A DNA stretch of 64,000 nucleotides, from NCBI RefSeq assembly GCF_000020585.3, contig NC_011138.3, forward strand, positions 4,416,938 to 4,480,937, read 5' to 3'. This document shows, one piece after another, positions 18,607-27,677 of the stretch (its first letter is position 1; each line of letters opens with the position of its first letter). A program made the position numbers and the translations under genes. The notes below the pieces were generated by a model that was given only the letters and a program-made list of their open reading frames with translations, made no database searches and had not been told where the DNA came from. This stretch comes from Alteromonas mediterranea DE. GTDB lineage: Bacteria > Pseudomonadota > Gammaproteobacteria > Enterobacterales > Alteromonadaceae.

Positions 18607-21600
18607 TTAAGCTTCACCTGAAAGCCGCTTCCATACTTTCAAATAGTCTTCGCCGGACAGCGAGGAATTATCAGGTTTCAAACGCGCCCAATCATCCGGT
18701 TTCAAAGACTTCAGATATTCGCTGGCTTTTCGAGGTGACAGAGTATTTTCTGCACCGGCTTCAGTTCGAGCCTTAAAGTCTTCACCGGCACGTTCAGCAA
18801 TGCTTCGTGGAACGTTGTTCATGCGCATCAACACGCCTTCTTCGGTTTTCACGCCATGGTAAAGCATCGCTGGGAGGTTATTTAATCTGCGCTTTTCTTC
18901 GTCTGTCATGGCTTCAAAATCAAGCCCTGAAGTTGGCATTTTGCTTAATGCCGACAACCCCCAAGCGCCATTATTGGCCAAATCTCTATAAACAGCTCTG
19001 CAAGCTTTAGATATTTGATCCGTAAGGCTATCACCTTCAAAGTAAGTCTTCGCTATAGATTCAATGGAGCTACCTGTTACCCAAGCCTGGGTAATATCAG
19101 CAAGTTTACGATGACTATTCCCTTGTCCTTTACTGATCTCTCGTAAACTTTCTTGTAACTGCGGAACCCGCAGCATAATCCCCATCAAGCTTGGCAGCAC
19201 AGACTTCGATTTATCGCCAAATAGACTCGAAGGCTCCCAATCTGCAAGCGTTAACTTGTTTTCAAGGTTATTCAAATCCAATAAAGTTGAACGAACACCC
19301 TCAGGAGAGAAGCCTGTAACATCAGCAAGAGAAGCATTTTCTGGATGCTCAGCTAACTTTCTAACATATCCTTTGGTAGCCTCAAGAAGCGCATCAGCTT
19401 TCTCTTGCGAGGCTTTATCAGCTTTAGCGCGAAGAGAACCAAACCCGTAGGTATTTCGCAGTAATTGTTCTGCTTCACCAATTACAGCGTCCAAGTTACG
19501 TTTTTCATTCCATAAATGAGCGATATAGCTTCTGAAGTCTGCCCATTGTTCTTGCTGCATAACCCAAGATAAGTCTGCTAATTTCCCCGCAGTTTGAAGA
19601 TCATCCAGCATCCCTTCCAAACGGGAAACTAACGATGCGGTTGCATCACTAACATACTTTCTTACCTCATTCGGCTCTTTGCCCGCAGCAATACCGATTA
19701 CGCCTACGCTATCATGGCCGATACGCCCAGCTCGCCCCGCGAGGTTCCAAAATGCCCGATGTGACATTTCATTATCATAAGGTGGTTTGCTAGACGGCAA
19801 TTTTCTCGTCGCAAGAAAAACAGATGAAACAGGGAAGTTAAGCCCTTGTGCAATGGTTGTCGTTGCACACATCACTCGAATACGGCCAGCTTCTGTCAGC
19901 CACTCGATTAATGAAAGCGCCTCAGCGGGTAAGCCTGCATGATGCACAACAACACCTTTTGACAGCATATCAATTAGCTCAAAGTCCTCACTAATCTCAG
20001 CCGCAAGAAAACGTTGAACCAGTTTAATGTCTTCGTGCGCCTGCTCAAAAGGTTCAAGCTCTGCGGCAACTTTACGAGCAATACTCCAAGCATCTGGAAT
20101 CGTCTGCGCTACAGCAATACTGGTACCGCGCTTAGAAAACACTTTAGCCATAGCAACAGCCTGTGTTGCGAGCCCTTTAGCGCTAGAGTACGTCAGTTTT
20201 TGCAGAGGGCGGTTACCATCTACATTGTGGATTCCTTTAAGGTGAATCGTACGTTGAGTGGTCGTCAACGTTTCAAAACTTAAATTCCAATCACCACGTT
20301 TTTCACCTTTATGAATATCAAATAGACCAACAATTCTCTCATTCGGTTGCCAAGCAGAGGTGCCCAAGCTGATGCTTCGGCCACGATCAGCAGCGAGCCA
20401 TTGAGCTAAATCGTTAGCATTCGGAACAAATGGCATCAATAGTAAGAAGTTTGCCCGAGGTGATTCTTGCTTAATCGTTGCAAGCAGAAGTTCAATGCGT
20501 AAGCCACGAGACTCATCTTCAATATTGTGAGCTTCATCCATCACAACCAGAGCCAATGGGCGAGCAACTTTTTTGTTTCTCATCACCAATTGAAGTTTCT
20601 CAGGTGTTGCAACCAAAACCTGAAAAGCACGTGCTTCACCCAAAAGCGCTTCTTCAAAAGCATCGACTTCAATCGCGCCAGTTAACGGCTCAACTTGAAT
20701 ACCTAATGGGCCAAAATCTTCACGTAATCGTCGGGTAATTTGCGAAACCAAAGCGCGAGTTGGCGCAACATAGGCCACCCAACCATCATCCTGATCAAAC
20801 TGATTCAGCGCTTGCAACATGCGGAACTGTGCCAGCGCTGTTTTACCACCGGATGTAGGCAAATCAACAATTACCGCTCTGCTAGCTTGGTCGAGTAAAC
20901 CTTGCTCTTGCAGTGCCGCTCGTTGCGGCGGTAACAGTTCAAATAAGCTCTTGTGTTTAGTCACATGGGAAACAAAGCGTGTCACACGGGAGTTAACCGT
21001 ATGCGCCACCCACCATAAAGACCCAGCAACCATTTTTCGGCTTGCGACATGTAACCAGCGTAAAATCATTTCGAGCTGCGGGTCTTTAGAGGCTTGTGCC
21101 GCTTTTTGCGCCGCTTCAAAATGCTGATCTAATTGCGCATCTATCGCTACCGGTTCGCCTTGCAGCATGTACACAGCTAAACGCTCTGTTGCTTTGGCCC
21201 AATGATAAAGCGCCACTAAACGCATGGCGACGCTTTGCGCCTCTGCACCTTGGGTTTGTTCTAGTAACGCTTTTTCGTAGTTTGCTTGATCGTTTCGTAA
21301 GCCAAGCACAATCTCTGAAATCTGATCTAAGTCATCCCAGCGGTTTTTGCGAAGCAGTCGCAACCAACAATCAAAAATTCGGTATAGCAGACGCTTATCC
21401 CAAGTAACATCAGCCACACTGGGTACTGCTACTGTACTGTTCTGCTCTTCAAACCATCGACGTAAATCGGTCCAGCGATCGGCGCAGTAGGCCAAACCCG
21501 ACACATGCAAAACATGAAACAAGCGCGCCTCATTGTCACTCGGTACGGGTAATACACGATAAAGCCCGAACGCTCGAAACGCGCCAGCTTGTGCAAGCTC

Positions 21601-21864
21601 TCGAATATTTTTATTGTCCTGATTGGCAACAGGGTGCAACAAAGCGCCAATGCCTTCGATCGCGGCTAACTCATACGCCGTTGCTACTTGCTCTAACAAG
21701 TCACTGTCAAACTCAGTTTCCGCATATTCAAGTAGATTACCCAGCGCCACATCAACCAAGCGTCGTTCCGCCATTTCCATAGCCGTATCACGCAATTCAG
21801 CGCTAATGGACTGAACAGCCCAATGCTGATCTACCTGTAGTAAGTGCTCTTGTGAAAGCGTCAT
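18607..21864 (-). CDS. large SF2 DEAD/DEAH helicase, HamB/AbpB-like
   Basis: 1085 residues. A helical N-terminal region (1-300) precedes the helicase core: PTSGGKT (336-342), VAPTRAL (367-373), DEAH (443-446), VVVHHAGLP and the Ski2-like motif VI NLAGRAGRIG; a long helical C-terminal part follows. Size and layout fit HamB of Hachiman or AbpB of AbpAB, helicases that sense damaged or phage DNA and license a partner nuclease. Its ATG overlaps the stop of the nuclease gene by 4 bases. It is the last gene of a leftward operon with a type I restriction system. Confidence 0.8.
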   Translation of the reverse strand: MTLSQEHLLQVDQHWAVQSISAELRDTAMEMAERRLVDVALGNLLEYAETEFDSDLLEQVATAYELAAIEGIGALLHPVANQDNKNIRELAQAGAFRAFGLYRVLPVPSDNEARLFHVLHVSGLAYCADRWTDLRRWFEEQNSTVAVPSVADVTWDKRLLYRIFDCWLRLLRKNRWDDLDQISEIVLGLRNDQANYEKALLEQTQGAEAQSVAMRLVALYHWAKATERLAVYMLQGEPVAIDAQLDQHFEAAQKAAQASKDPQLEMILRWLHVASRKMVAGSLWWVAHTVNSRVTRFVSHVTKHKSLFELLPPQRAALQEQGLLDQASRAVIVDLPTSGGKTALAQFRMLQALNQFDQDDGWVAYVAPTRALVSQITRRLREDFGPLGIQVEPLTGAIEVDAFEEALLGEARAFQVLVATPEKLQLVMRNKKVARPLALVVMDEAHNIEDESRGLRIELLLATIKQESPRANFLLLMPFVPNANDLAQWLAADRGRSISLGTSAWQPNERIVGLFDIHKGEKRGDWNLSFETLTTTQRTIHLKGIHNVDGNRPLQKLTYSSAKGLATQAVAMAKVFSKRGTSIAVAQTIPDAWSIARKVAAELEPFEQAHEDIKLVQRFLAAEISEDFELIDMLSKGVVVHHAGLPAEALSLIEWLTEAGRIRVMCATTTIAQGLNFPVSSVFLATRKLPSSKPPYDNEMSHRAFWNLAGRAGRIGHDSVGVIGIAAGKEPNEVRKYVSDATASLVSRLEGMLDDLQTAGKLADLSWVMQQEQWADFRSYIAHLWNEKRNLDAVIGEAEQLLRNTYGFGSLRAKADKASQEKADALLEATKGYVRKLAEHPENASLADVTGFSPEGVRSTLLDLNNLENKLTLADWEPSSLFGDKSKSVLPSLMGIMLRVPQLQESLREISKGQGNSHRKLADITQAWVTGSSIESIAKTYFEGDSLTDQISKACRAVYRDLANNGAWGLSALSKMPTSGLDFEAMTDEEKRRLNNLPAMLYHGVKTEEGVLMRMNNVPRSIAERAGEDFKARTEAGAENTLSPRKASEYLKSLKPDDWARLKPDNSSLSGEDYLKVWKRLSGEA

Positions 21865-22658
21865 GACGCCTCCTGCATAGCCGCTTGAGCACGAGCAGAC
21901 AGCGTACCAATCATGTTTAGGGGAAGGTATAAAGCGTACATTTCTATATCAGTTTGCACTGGACAATCGGTCGCCAGTGCTTTTGCTCGACCAGCAATAT
22001 CAGAAGCGCTTGGGGCAATATCGCGCACTAAAACACCATAAACAGCAACGTCCGTTGTGTTCGAGCTCAAATAGCGTTTGGCAGCGCTTTTAAACATCGG
22101 TTCCCACGGAGCTCGCACCGCATGGAGTCCTAAATAACGTAAGAGGGCATCTTTTACTTGGCGATTATCTCGTAGCCCAAACAATTGGGTTCCCAAACTG
22201 GTCATCACGCTTGGCGGTGCTTTATTCTCTTCAGACGTTTTTACTTCACCAAACGCAAAACGGTAGGGACGCTCAGCATCGTTTACAGGCTGAAATCCAG
22301 TCAAATCGCACCCTGCTGGGCTGGCGTTCGGGTTTTTAAGATCACGCCCTGTGGGCCACGGAAACACGCAATTGCCTTTATCTGCCACAAAGGCTTCGGC
22401 AATCGCTTCGCCCACTCGCCAATTATCTGGCACGGTTTCATCGATCAGCGCTTGGCGTAAACCCTCTTGCTCAAATTCCGTGCTCACCACACTGCCAAGT
22501 AACTCCTGGAGCTCATCATTGCCTGCGGTATCTTGCAAAATATGCTTTACGGGGCCAGCTAACATCTCGCTCACTTGCTCGTCCTGATAAGACAGGCCAT
22601 GAGCAATAACAGGCTCGGTACCAGCATCGTAAGCAAGCTGTCCAGAGGGCATTGGCAC
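21861..22658 (-). CDS. PD-(D/E)XK nuclease, HamA/AbpA-like (DUF1837-type)
   Basis: 265 residues from a GTG spaced 7 bases from AGAGAG; ATG at 22652 is the alternative. The active-site pattern is VGEAIAEAF (82-90), then CDLTGF (D118) and FGEVKTS (E138, K140), a restriction-endonuclease-like fold as in DUF1837 nucleases of Hachiman and AbpAB. Its overlap with the helicase gene makes the pair a likely functional complex. Similarity to HamA is by motif order and partner only, hence moderate certainty about the named system. Confidence 0.7.
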   Translation of the reverse strand: MPMPSGQLAYDAGTEPVIAHGLSYQDEQVSEMLAGPVKHILQDTAGNDELQELLGSVVSTEFEQEGLRQALIDETVPDNWRVGEAIAEAFVADKGNCVFPWPTGRDLKNPNASPAGCDLTGFQPVNDAERPYRFAFGEVKTSEENKAPPSVMTSLGTQLFGLRDNRQVKDALLRYLGLHAVRAPWEPMFKSAAKRYLSSNTTDVAVYGVLVRDIAPSASDIAGRAKALATDCPVQTDIEMYALYLPLNMIGTLSARAQAAMQEAS

Positions 22659-22676
22659 TTTTAGTCTCTCTTAGTC

Positions 22677-24818
22677 TTAATTGTTCGTATTAAAAAAGTA
22701 ATCTGCCAACTGTGTTGTTGATTCATCACAACAGTCAGAAAATTCACGCACCAAATTGGCAAGTTTATTAAGTTCTCTATTGTAGGCCACTATAACCTTC
22801 TGCTCCGAGATTGATGGAAGGAATAAAACTTCACTCAAAAAAAGCTCCTCTTTCAATCTTTTTCTATTGGTTGTCCCTTTACTTGCATGCTGGCAAGCAT
22901 AGGTAAACTCTTTGGAGCGAAGTAAAAAGGCCAAGAACTCAGGCAATATGACATCCCTATTGATATCGAATAATGGAAAATCTTGGGTAACAACAGCACC
23001 ATCTAAATCATACGGTACAATAGCAAAAGCCCCATTTCTTGCGTCTATTCGGCTCATAATCAGCTGACCACTTTGAGCTAGGAACTGGGATTTTGTTTTA
23101 ATATCCTTACCAAGAATAGTCTTTCTCAGAACCGCACCTTTCCCATACAACTTTACTGTTATTTGTTTGTAATCAACATCATCCTCTAACTCGATACTAT
23201 TTTTAGAGCGAATTAAAAAATCACCGATCTTAAATTCATTCCATGACTTTTTATCTATATTCCTTATCGTATGAGATTCAGATTGAAAATTAGCATTGCT
23301 GTTTTCAATTCTTGAGAGATAACTCGATAAAGCTTGTTGCAAATGCTCGGGATCTTTTAACTCTTGTTGCTCCTTACGTGGATTTCGAAAATCAAAGGAA
23401 AAATCTTTACTCCTAATGTCTTCGGACGGAACAAACCAAGCGTATTCACTTTCGCAGGGACTTTCGTACCAAGTCCGTATTTCTGCCATCTCTTCTTCTT
23501 TCAAAGCATTTGTTACCGTGTAGCAGGGATTTTTCATCCCCCGACGCTCAACCGGTACCTCGTGCTGATAAAACCAAACACCTTTTGTTGGGCCGTTCCT
23601 ATCAAAAAAAAGTATGTTTGATTGGATATCAGAATATGGCTCAAATACACCCTTAGGCAAACGAATAATAGTGTGAAGATTGAAGTCACTGAGTAGTTGC
23701 TTTCGTACTCGCTGAGCAACTCCCCCGTCATACAAGACGCTTTCTGGAACAACAACTGCAGCACGACCTCCGGTTACTGATCCATTACCTTTCCGCTTAA
23801 GTTTTCGCATTATAAGCTGTAGGAAAAGCTGAACAGTTTCGGCGGTTTGCATGTCTTCTGGGAAGTTACCAAGAATGCCTTTTTCTTCCTCACCACCAAA
23901 AGGGGGGTTGCTTAGAATCACATCCACACGATCTTTGTCACCCATCTCTCGTAGTGGAAAACGCAGGCTATTTTCTGGGTCAATTCTTGGGTACTCCAAA
24001 CCATGCAGTAACAGGTTCATTTGTACCAACAGGTAAGGCAACGATTTGGCTTCACCGCCAAAGATACTGCTTTCTTGCAATACTTCGCGGTCTTCGACTG
24101 TTTTACACTGGCGCTCTAGGTGTTCGAACGCTTCAACCAAAAAACCACCCGTGCCGCAGGCTGGGTCCAATACGGACTCACCCAACTGCGGATCCATCAC
24201 CTCAACCATAAAGCGAACCACTGGACGCGGAGTATAAAACTCGCCGGAGTCACCAGCGGCATCACGCATTTCACGCAGCATGGTTTCGTATAAGCGGCTT
24301 AAGGTATGCATCTCTTCAGATGAGTTGAAATGAATGCCGTTTATTTTGTCGACGACATCACGTAACAAATACCCGTTGATCATGCGGTTTTGCATGCCTT
24401 TAAACACGGTCGCAATCACATCTCTGCGATCACCGCCGTTGTCACCTTGCAGGCTACGCAAGTAGGCAAACAAACCGATGCCACGGGTACCATCAGGTCG
24501 CATTGCTTCGTCGTTGTTAATAAAGGCAATCAGCTCGTCGCCGGTGATACCACCTTCAATTGCTGCCCAATCTCGCCAGCGGTATGGCGCTTCGATAGCT
24601 GGCTGAAAGCTTTTTCCTTCTAGCACGGCTTCGGTTTCTCGCATTTGTTCTAAGTCGTCGAGAAACTTCAAAAACATGATCCAAGTGAGCATTGGCAGGC
24701 GGTCGAGATCGCCATTTAAGCCTTTATCTTTACGCATGATTTGCCGAGACGATTTAACAATCGCACCTAATTGCTGGGCGGTGGTCATCGGCTGATCTGC
24801 TTTCTTTGTTCGTGCCAT
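22677..24818 (-). CDS. type I restriction-modification methyltransferase fused to half a specificity subunit (HsdM-HsdS')
   Basis: 713 residues from MARTKKADQ; the longer GTG start at 24833 is disfavoured by family comparison. The HsdM part has the N-terminal helical domain (LGAIVKSSRQIMRKDKGLNGD), FYTPRPVV, motif I DPACGTGG (218-225) and motif IV NPPFGG (304-309), characteristic of N6-adenine methylation. From about residue 525 to the end is one HsdS-type target recognition domain (FKIGDFLI, GQLIMSRIDARNGAF, PSISEQKVI). A separate hsdS is absent. Two copies of the fusion would recognise a symmetric bipartite site. Confidence 0.88.
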   Translation of the reverse strand: MARTKKADQPMTTAQQLGAIVKSSRQIMRKDKGLNGDLDRLPMLTWIMFLKFLDDLEQMRETEAVLEGKSFQPAIEAPYRWRDWAAIEGGITGDELIAFINNDEAMRPDGTRGIGLFAYLRSLQGDNGGDRRDVIATVFKGMQNRMINGYLLRDVVDKINGIHFNSSEEMHTLSRLYETMLREMRDAAGDSGEFYTPRPVVRFMVEVMDPQLGESVLDPACGTGGFLVEAFEHLERQCKTVEDREVLQESSIFGGEAKSLPYLLVQMNLLLHGLEYPRIDPENSLRFPLREMGDKDRVDVILSNPPFGGEEEKGILGNFPEDMQTAETVQLFLQLIMRKLKRKGNGSVTGGRAAVVVPESVLYDGGVAQRVRKQLLSDFNLHTIIRLPKGVFEPYSDIQSNILFFDRNGPTKGVWFYQHEVPVERRGMKNPCYTVTNALKEEEMAEIRTWYESPCESEYAWFVPSEDIRSKDFSFDFRNPRKEQQELKDPEHLQQALSSYLSRIENSNANFQSESHTIRNIDKKSWNEFKIGDFLIRSKNSIELEDDVDYKQITVKLYGKGAVLRKTILGKDIKTKSQFLAQSGQLIMSRIDARNGAFAIVPYDLDGAVVTQDFPLFDINRDVILPEFLAFLLRSKEFTYACQHASKGTTNRKRLKEELFLSEVLFLPSISEQKVIVAYNRELNKLANLVREFSDCCDESTTQLADYFFNTNN

Positions 24819-24838
24819 AAATCGTATCGTCACTTCTG

Positions 24839-27229
24839 TTATTGCTGGCTATAGAGCAGCGTTTGTAATTGGTCCACGGCGGTTTTCATTTGCAATGCGC
24901 CGCCAAAGAGATTGGCTATTTCCATCACATTGCCATATTCAGAAATGGGCGGTACCTGTAGCGAATCCGGAATACTGAATTGCTTAGGGCCGTGGTCGGT
25001 ATATTTGTCCAGTAAAGACGTCAAGATCGAGCGGGCCTCTGGGCCGTACTGATCAAAAAAGTCCGGTTTGTTTTTCTTCAAGTAGTCAGCGCGCTCTTTT
25101 CTGGTTCGCAGCGGTACGTTAAATGCTATGTGACAAAGTAAATCCAATGGATCTGCATCGGTTTTACCCGACTCTGCGACCAAATCATCAAACTGGATCC
25201 CGCGTTCTTGTAATTCGAGAATGATCTCTTCTCTCTTTAACGGGTTAGCCCAGCTATCTTTTAGTTCGTCCAGTGAGGAGAAGAGGGTCTTTACCTTTTC
25301 TGCGGTGTAGTCGGTATATTGGATGACGCGAAGCTGTTTACCGTCTTCGTCTAGCTCATAGACCAAATGAGACGTAATTTTAACGCTGCCACCGTCTACG
25401 TAGTACTTTCTCGGTTCGTGCTCCTCTTCATCATCAGCGCCTTCACCTTCAGTGCTCACTTCGTATTCACTCGTATCTTCAGCAACCTCTAACTCTTCAC
25501 TCTCTGGTGTTAAAGTGTCATCTACCACTTCTTCACCGTCTTCATCAATCACCACTTCATCTTCAATTTCTGGGTAACCGTCAAAGTCAGGATCAGCAAA
25601 ATTTTGTGTGGCGGAGCCGGTATAATCAATGATGTTGAACCACAGCTTGCCGTAATCTTCGCGTAGACGAGTACCGCGGCCAACAATTTGCTTGAACTCA
25701 CTCATTGAGTTCACAACACGCGCAAGCACAACATTTTTACAAGTTGGCGCATCGACCCCTGTTGTTAATAACTGTGATGTGGTCAGTATCACTGGAGTAC
25801 TAGTTTCCAGCTCTTGAAAACGACTGAGGTGCCCTTTGCCAATTTTCCCTTCTTCTGATGTCACACGCGCAACGTAATCTGGATGCTTGCGTGAAAGGTC
25901 AGAATTCAAATTATTAAGCACCCGACGCATTTCATCGGCGTGTTCTTGGTCGACACAAAACACGATCGTTTTTGCAAAACGATCGGTTCGTTTCATAAAG
26001 TCGGTGAGATGCTTAGCAAACGCATCTGTTCGAGCCTTTAACGCAATAACCCGTTCAAAGTCCTTGGTTTGGTATTCACCATCTGGGATTTCTCGTCCAA
26101 AGCGGTCTACATCGCCTTTGCTTGGTCGCCAACCTGCAGCATCGACTTCCGAAATAACTCGGTGTACGCGGTATGGCGCAAGAAATCCGTCATCAATACC
26201 TTGGCGCAAACTGTAGGTGTAGATTGGGTTACCAAAATAACGATAAGTATCGCGATTATCTTCACGCAGCGGCGTCGCCGTCATACCGATTTGAAAGGCT
26301 GGCTCAAAATACTCCAGAATTTCGCGCCAGTTACTGTTGTCGCGGGCACTGCCTCGGTGACATTCATCAATGATAATTAGATCAAAGAAGTCTTGTGGAA
26401 ATTCTTTATACAAGCCAGGACGACGCTCATCACTGGCAATAGACTGATAAATGGCAAAATAAATTTCACGACTTTTAACAACTTTGCCGCCTTCAATTTT
26501 GTGCCTGGCATCACCAAACGGGGTAAATGTTTTATCCTTTGGATCATCGACCAACACATTTCTGTCTGCCAGAAATAGAATGCGAGGCTTTCTGTAGTCT
26601 CCCGTACGATTCCAGCGAGCACTCCACAGCTTCCAACTAATTTGAAAAGCGACGACAGTCTTACCCGTACCCGTTGCCATCGTAATTAATGAGCGCTTTT
26701 TATCTTGAAGCACCGACTGAACTGCGCGGTTTATGGCTATTTGTTGATAGTAGCGCGGGGAATATCCCGAAACATGGTGGTAAGGGGACAGCAAGGTATC
26801 AAGATCTTCATCCTTTAAACCTTCATCGCCACAAAGCCGCTTGAATAACTCATCAGGGGTTGGAAAGCGCGACAACAATTGCTCTTCACCGGTGGTATAG
26901 TCAAATTCTAAGATCTCATGACCATTGGTTGAGTAAGCAAACTTTAGCCCTAAGATTTCTGCATAATCTTTTGCCTGTTGCATCCCTTGGCCGACAGGGC
27001 TGTTTTCAGGTTTAGCCTCAACAACGGCAATAGGAAAATCGCGAGTGTACTTAAGTAAATAATCCGCTCGCTTTTGCTCGCCACGTTGAACTTTGCTGCC
27101 CTTAAACTGAACGCGACCATCGGTAAATGTGTACTGTTCAGTTATTGCGCTAGGATTGTTTTCCCAACCAGACTCTTTGAGCTTTGGCGTCACATAGACC
27201 CGACAAGTATCTGCTTCGTTTAAGGCCAT
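24839..27229 (-). CDS. hsdR: type I restriction endonuclease subunit R
   Basis: 796 residues from MALNEADTC. The start is the ATG one base after the stop of the HTH gene, with AAGGA as ribosome site. The nuclease motif is D56, E71, K73 (RADYLL, VVEAK); the translocase has ATGTGKT (185-191), a DECH box (IIIDECHRG), GMTATPL and QIVGRGTRLR. An acidic insert (many E/D) lies near residues 555-620. It cleaves unmodified DNA after translocation, together with the HsdM-S fusion encoded 20 bases downstream. Confidence 0.93.
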   Translation of the reverse strand: MALNEADTCRVYVTPKLKESGWENNPSAITEQYTFTDGRVQFKGSKVQRGEQKRADYLLKYTRDFPIAVVEAKPENSPVGQGMQQAKDYAEILGLKFAYSTNGHEILEFDYTTGEEQLLSRFPTPDELFKRLCGDEGLKDEDLDTLLSPYHHVSGYSPRYYQQIAINRAVQSVLQDKKRSLITMATGTGKTVVAFQISWKLWSARWNRTGDYRKPRILFLADRNVLVDDPKDKTFTPFGDARHKIEGGKVVKSREIYFAIYQSIASDERRPGLYKEFPQDFFDLIIIDECHRGSARDNSNWREILEYFEPAFQIGMTATPLREDNRDTYRYFGNPIYTYSLRQGIDDGFLAPYRVHRVISEVDAAGWRPSKGDVDRFGREIPDGEYQTKDFERVIALKARTDAFAKHLTDFMKRTDRFAKTIVFCVDQEHADEMRRVLNNLNSDLSRKHPDYVARVTSEEGKIGKGHLSRFQELETSTPVILTTSQLLTTGVDAPTCKNVVLARVVNSMSEFKQIVGRGTRLREDYGKLWFNIIDYTGSATQNFADPDFDGYPEIEDEVVIDEDGEEVVDDTLTPESEELEVAEDTSEYEVSTEGEGADDEEEHEPRKYYVDGGSVKITSHLVYELDEDGKQLRVIQYTDYTAEKVKTLFSSLDELKDSWANPLKREEIILELQERGIQFDDLVAESGKTDADPLDLLCHIAFNVPLRTRKERADYLKKNKPDFFDQYGPEARSILTSLLDKYTDHGPKQFSIPDSLQVPPISEYGNVMEIANLFGGALQMKTAVDQLQTLLYSQQ

Positions 27230-27230
27230 A

Positions 27231-27428
27231 CTATTTTTCTTCCTTGCTGTCATCTGATGCGCCACCAGATCTAACCCACTGATCCACCTCATCTGCTTTA
27301 AACTTCCAAGGCCGACCAATTCTATGAGCTGGCATACCCTTTTTACTGATCCATGAGTACACAGTATCTTTGCTTACGCCAAGATATTCGGCTATTTCTT
27401 CAACAGATAACCAGCGGTCTGAATTCAC
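27231..27428 (-). CDS. excisionase-family helix-turn-helix protein, first gene of restriction operon
   Basis: 65 residues, nearly all one MerR-like HTH_17 domain (WLSVEEIAEYLGVSKDTVYSWISKKGMPAHRIGRPWKF). Starts at GTG. It ends one base before hsdR. Being first in the operon, it could time restriction expression, like controller proteins of other R-M systems, or it could be a recombination directionality factor. The sequence cannot decide between these. Confidence 0.75.
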   Translation of the reverse strand: MNSDRWLSVEEIAEYLGVSKDTVYSWISKKGMPAHRIGRPWKFKADEVDQWVRSGGASDDSKEEK

Positions 27429-27677
27429 AAAAGGTACCTAACGTTATGAGCTTGAGGCTTTTGTAAAATAGTCACATATTCGCTTAGCAAAGTAAACTTG
27501 ATTTAAGCTGAATAGAGAGGATTTAAAAGGATTAAAAAGCAATCCATTCTTACCTTGTCGGTACACAACCAGTACACTGGCGGTATTGTCTGCCTTAGCC
27601 TTTAATCCTCGCCCAGCCTTTAGGTTGACTGGCGGTGCACTGCAAGGCGACAAGCCTACACAGGATTCATCGCCATT

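Noticed and set aside
27444..27653. 69-residue minus-strand frame between the restriction operon and the DUF927 gene
   Set aside because: No ribosome site, low-complexity composition and no family resemblance; the gap is treated as noncoding.
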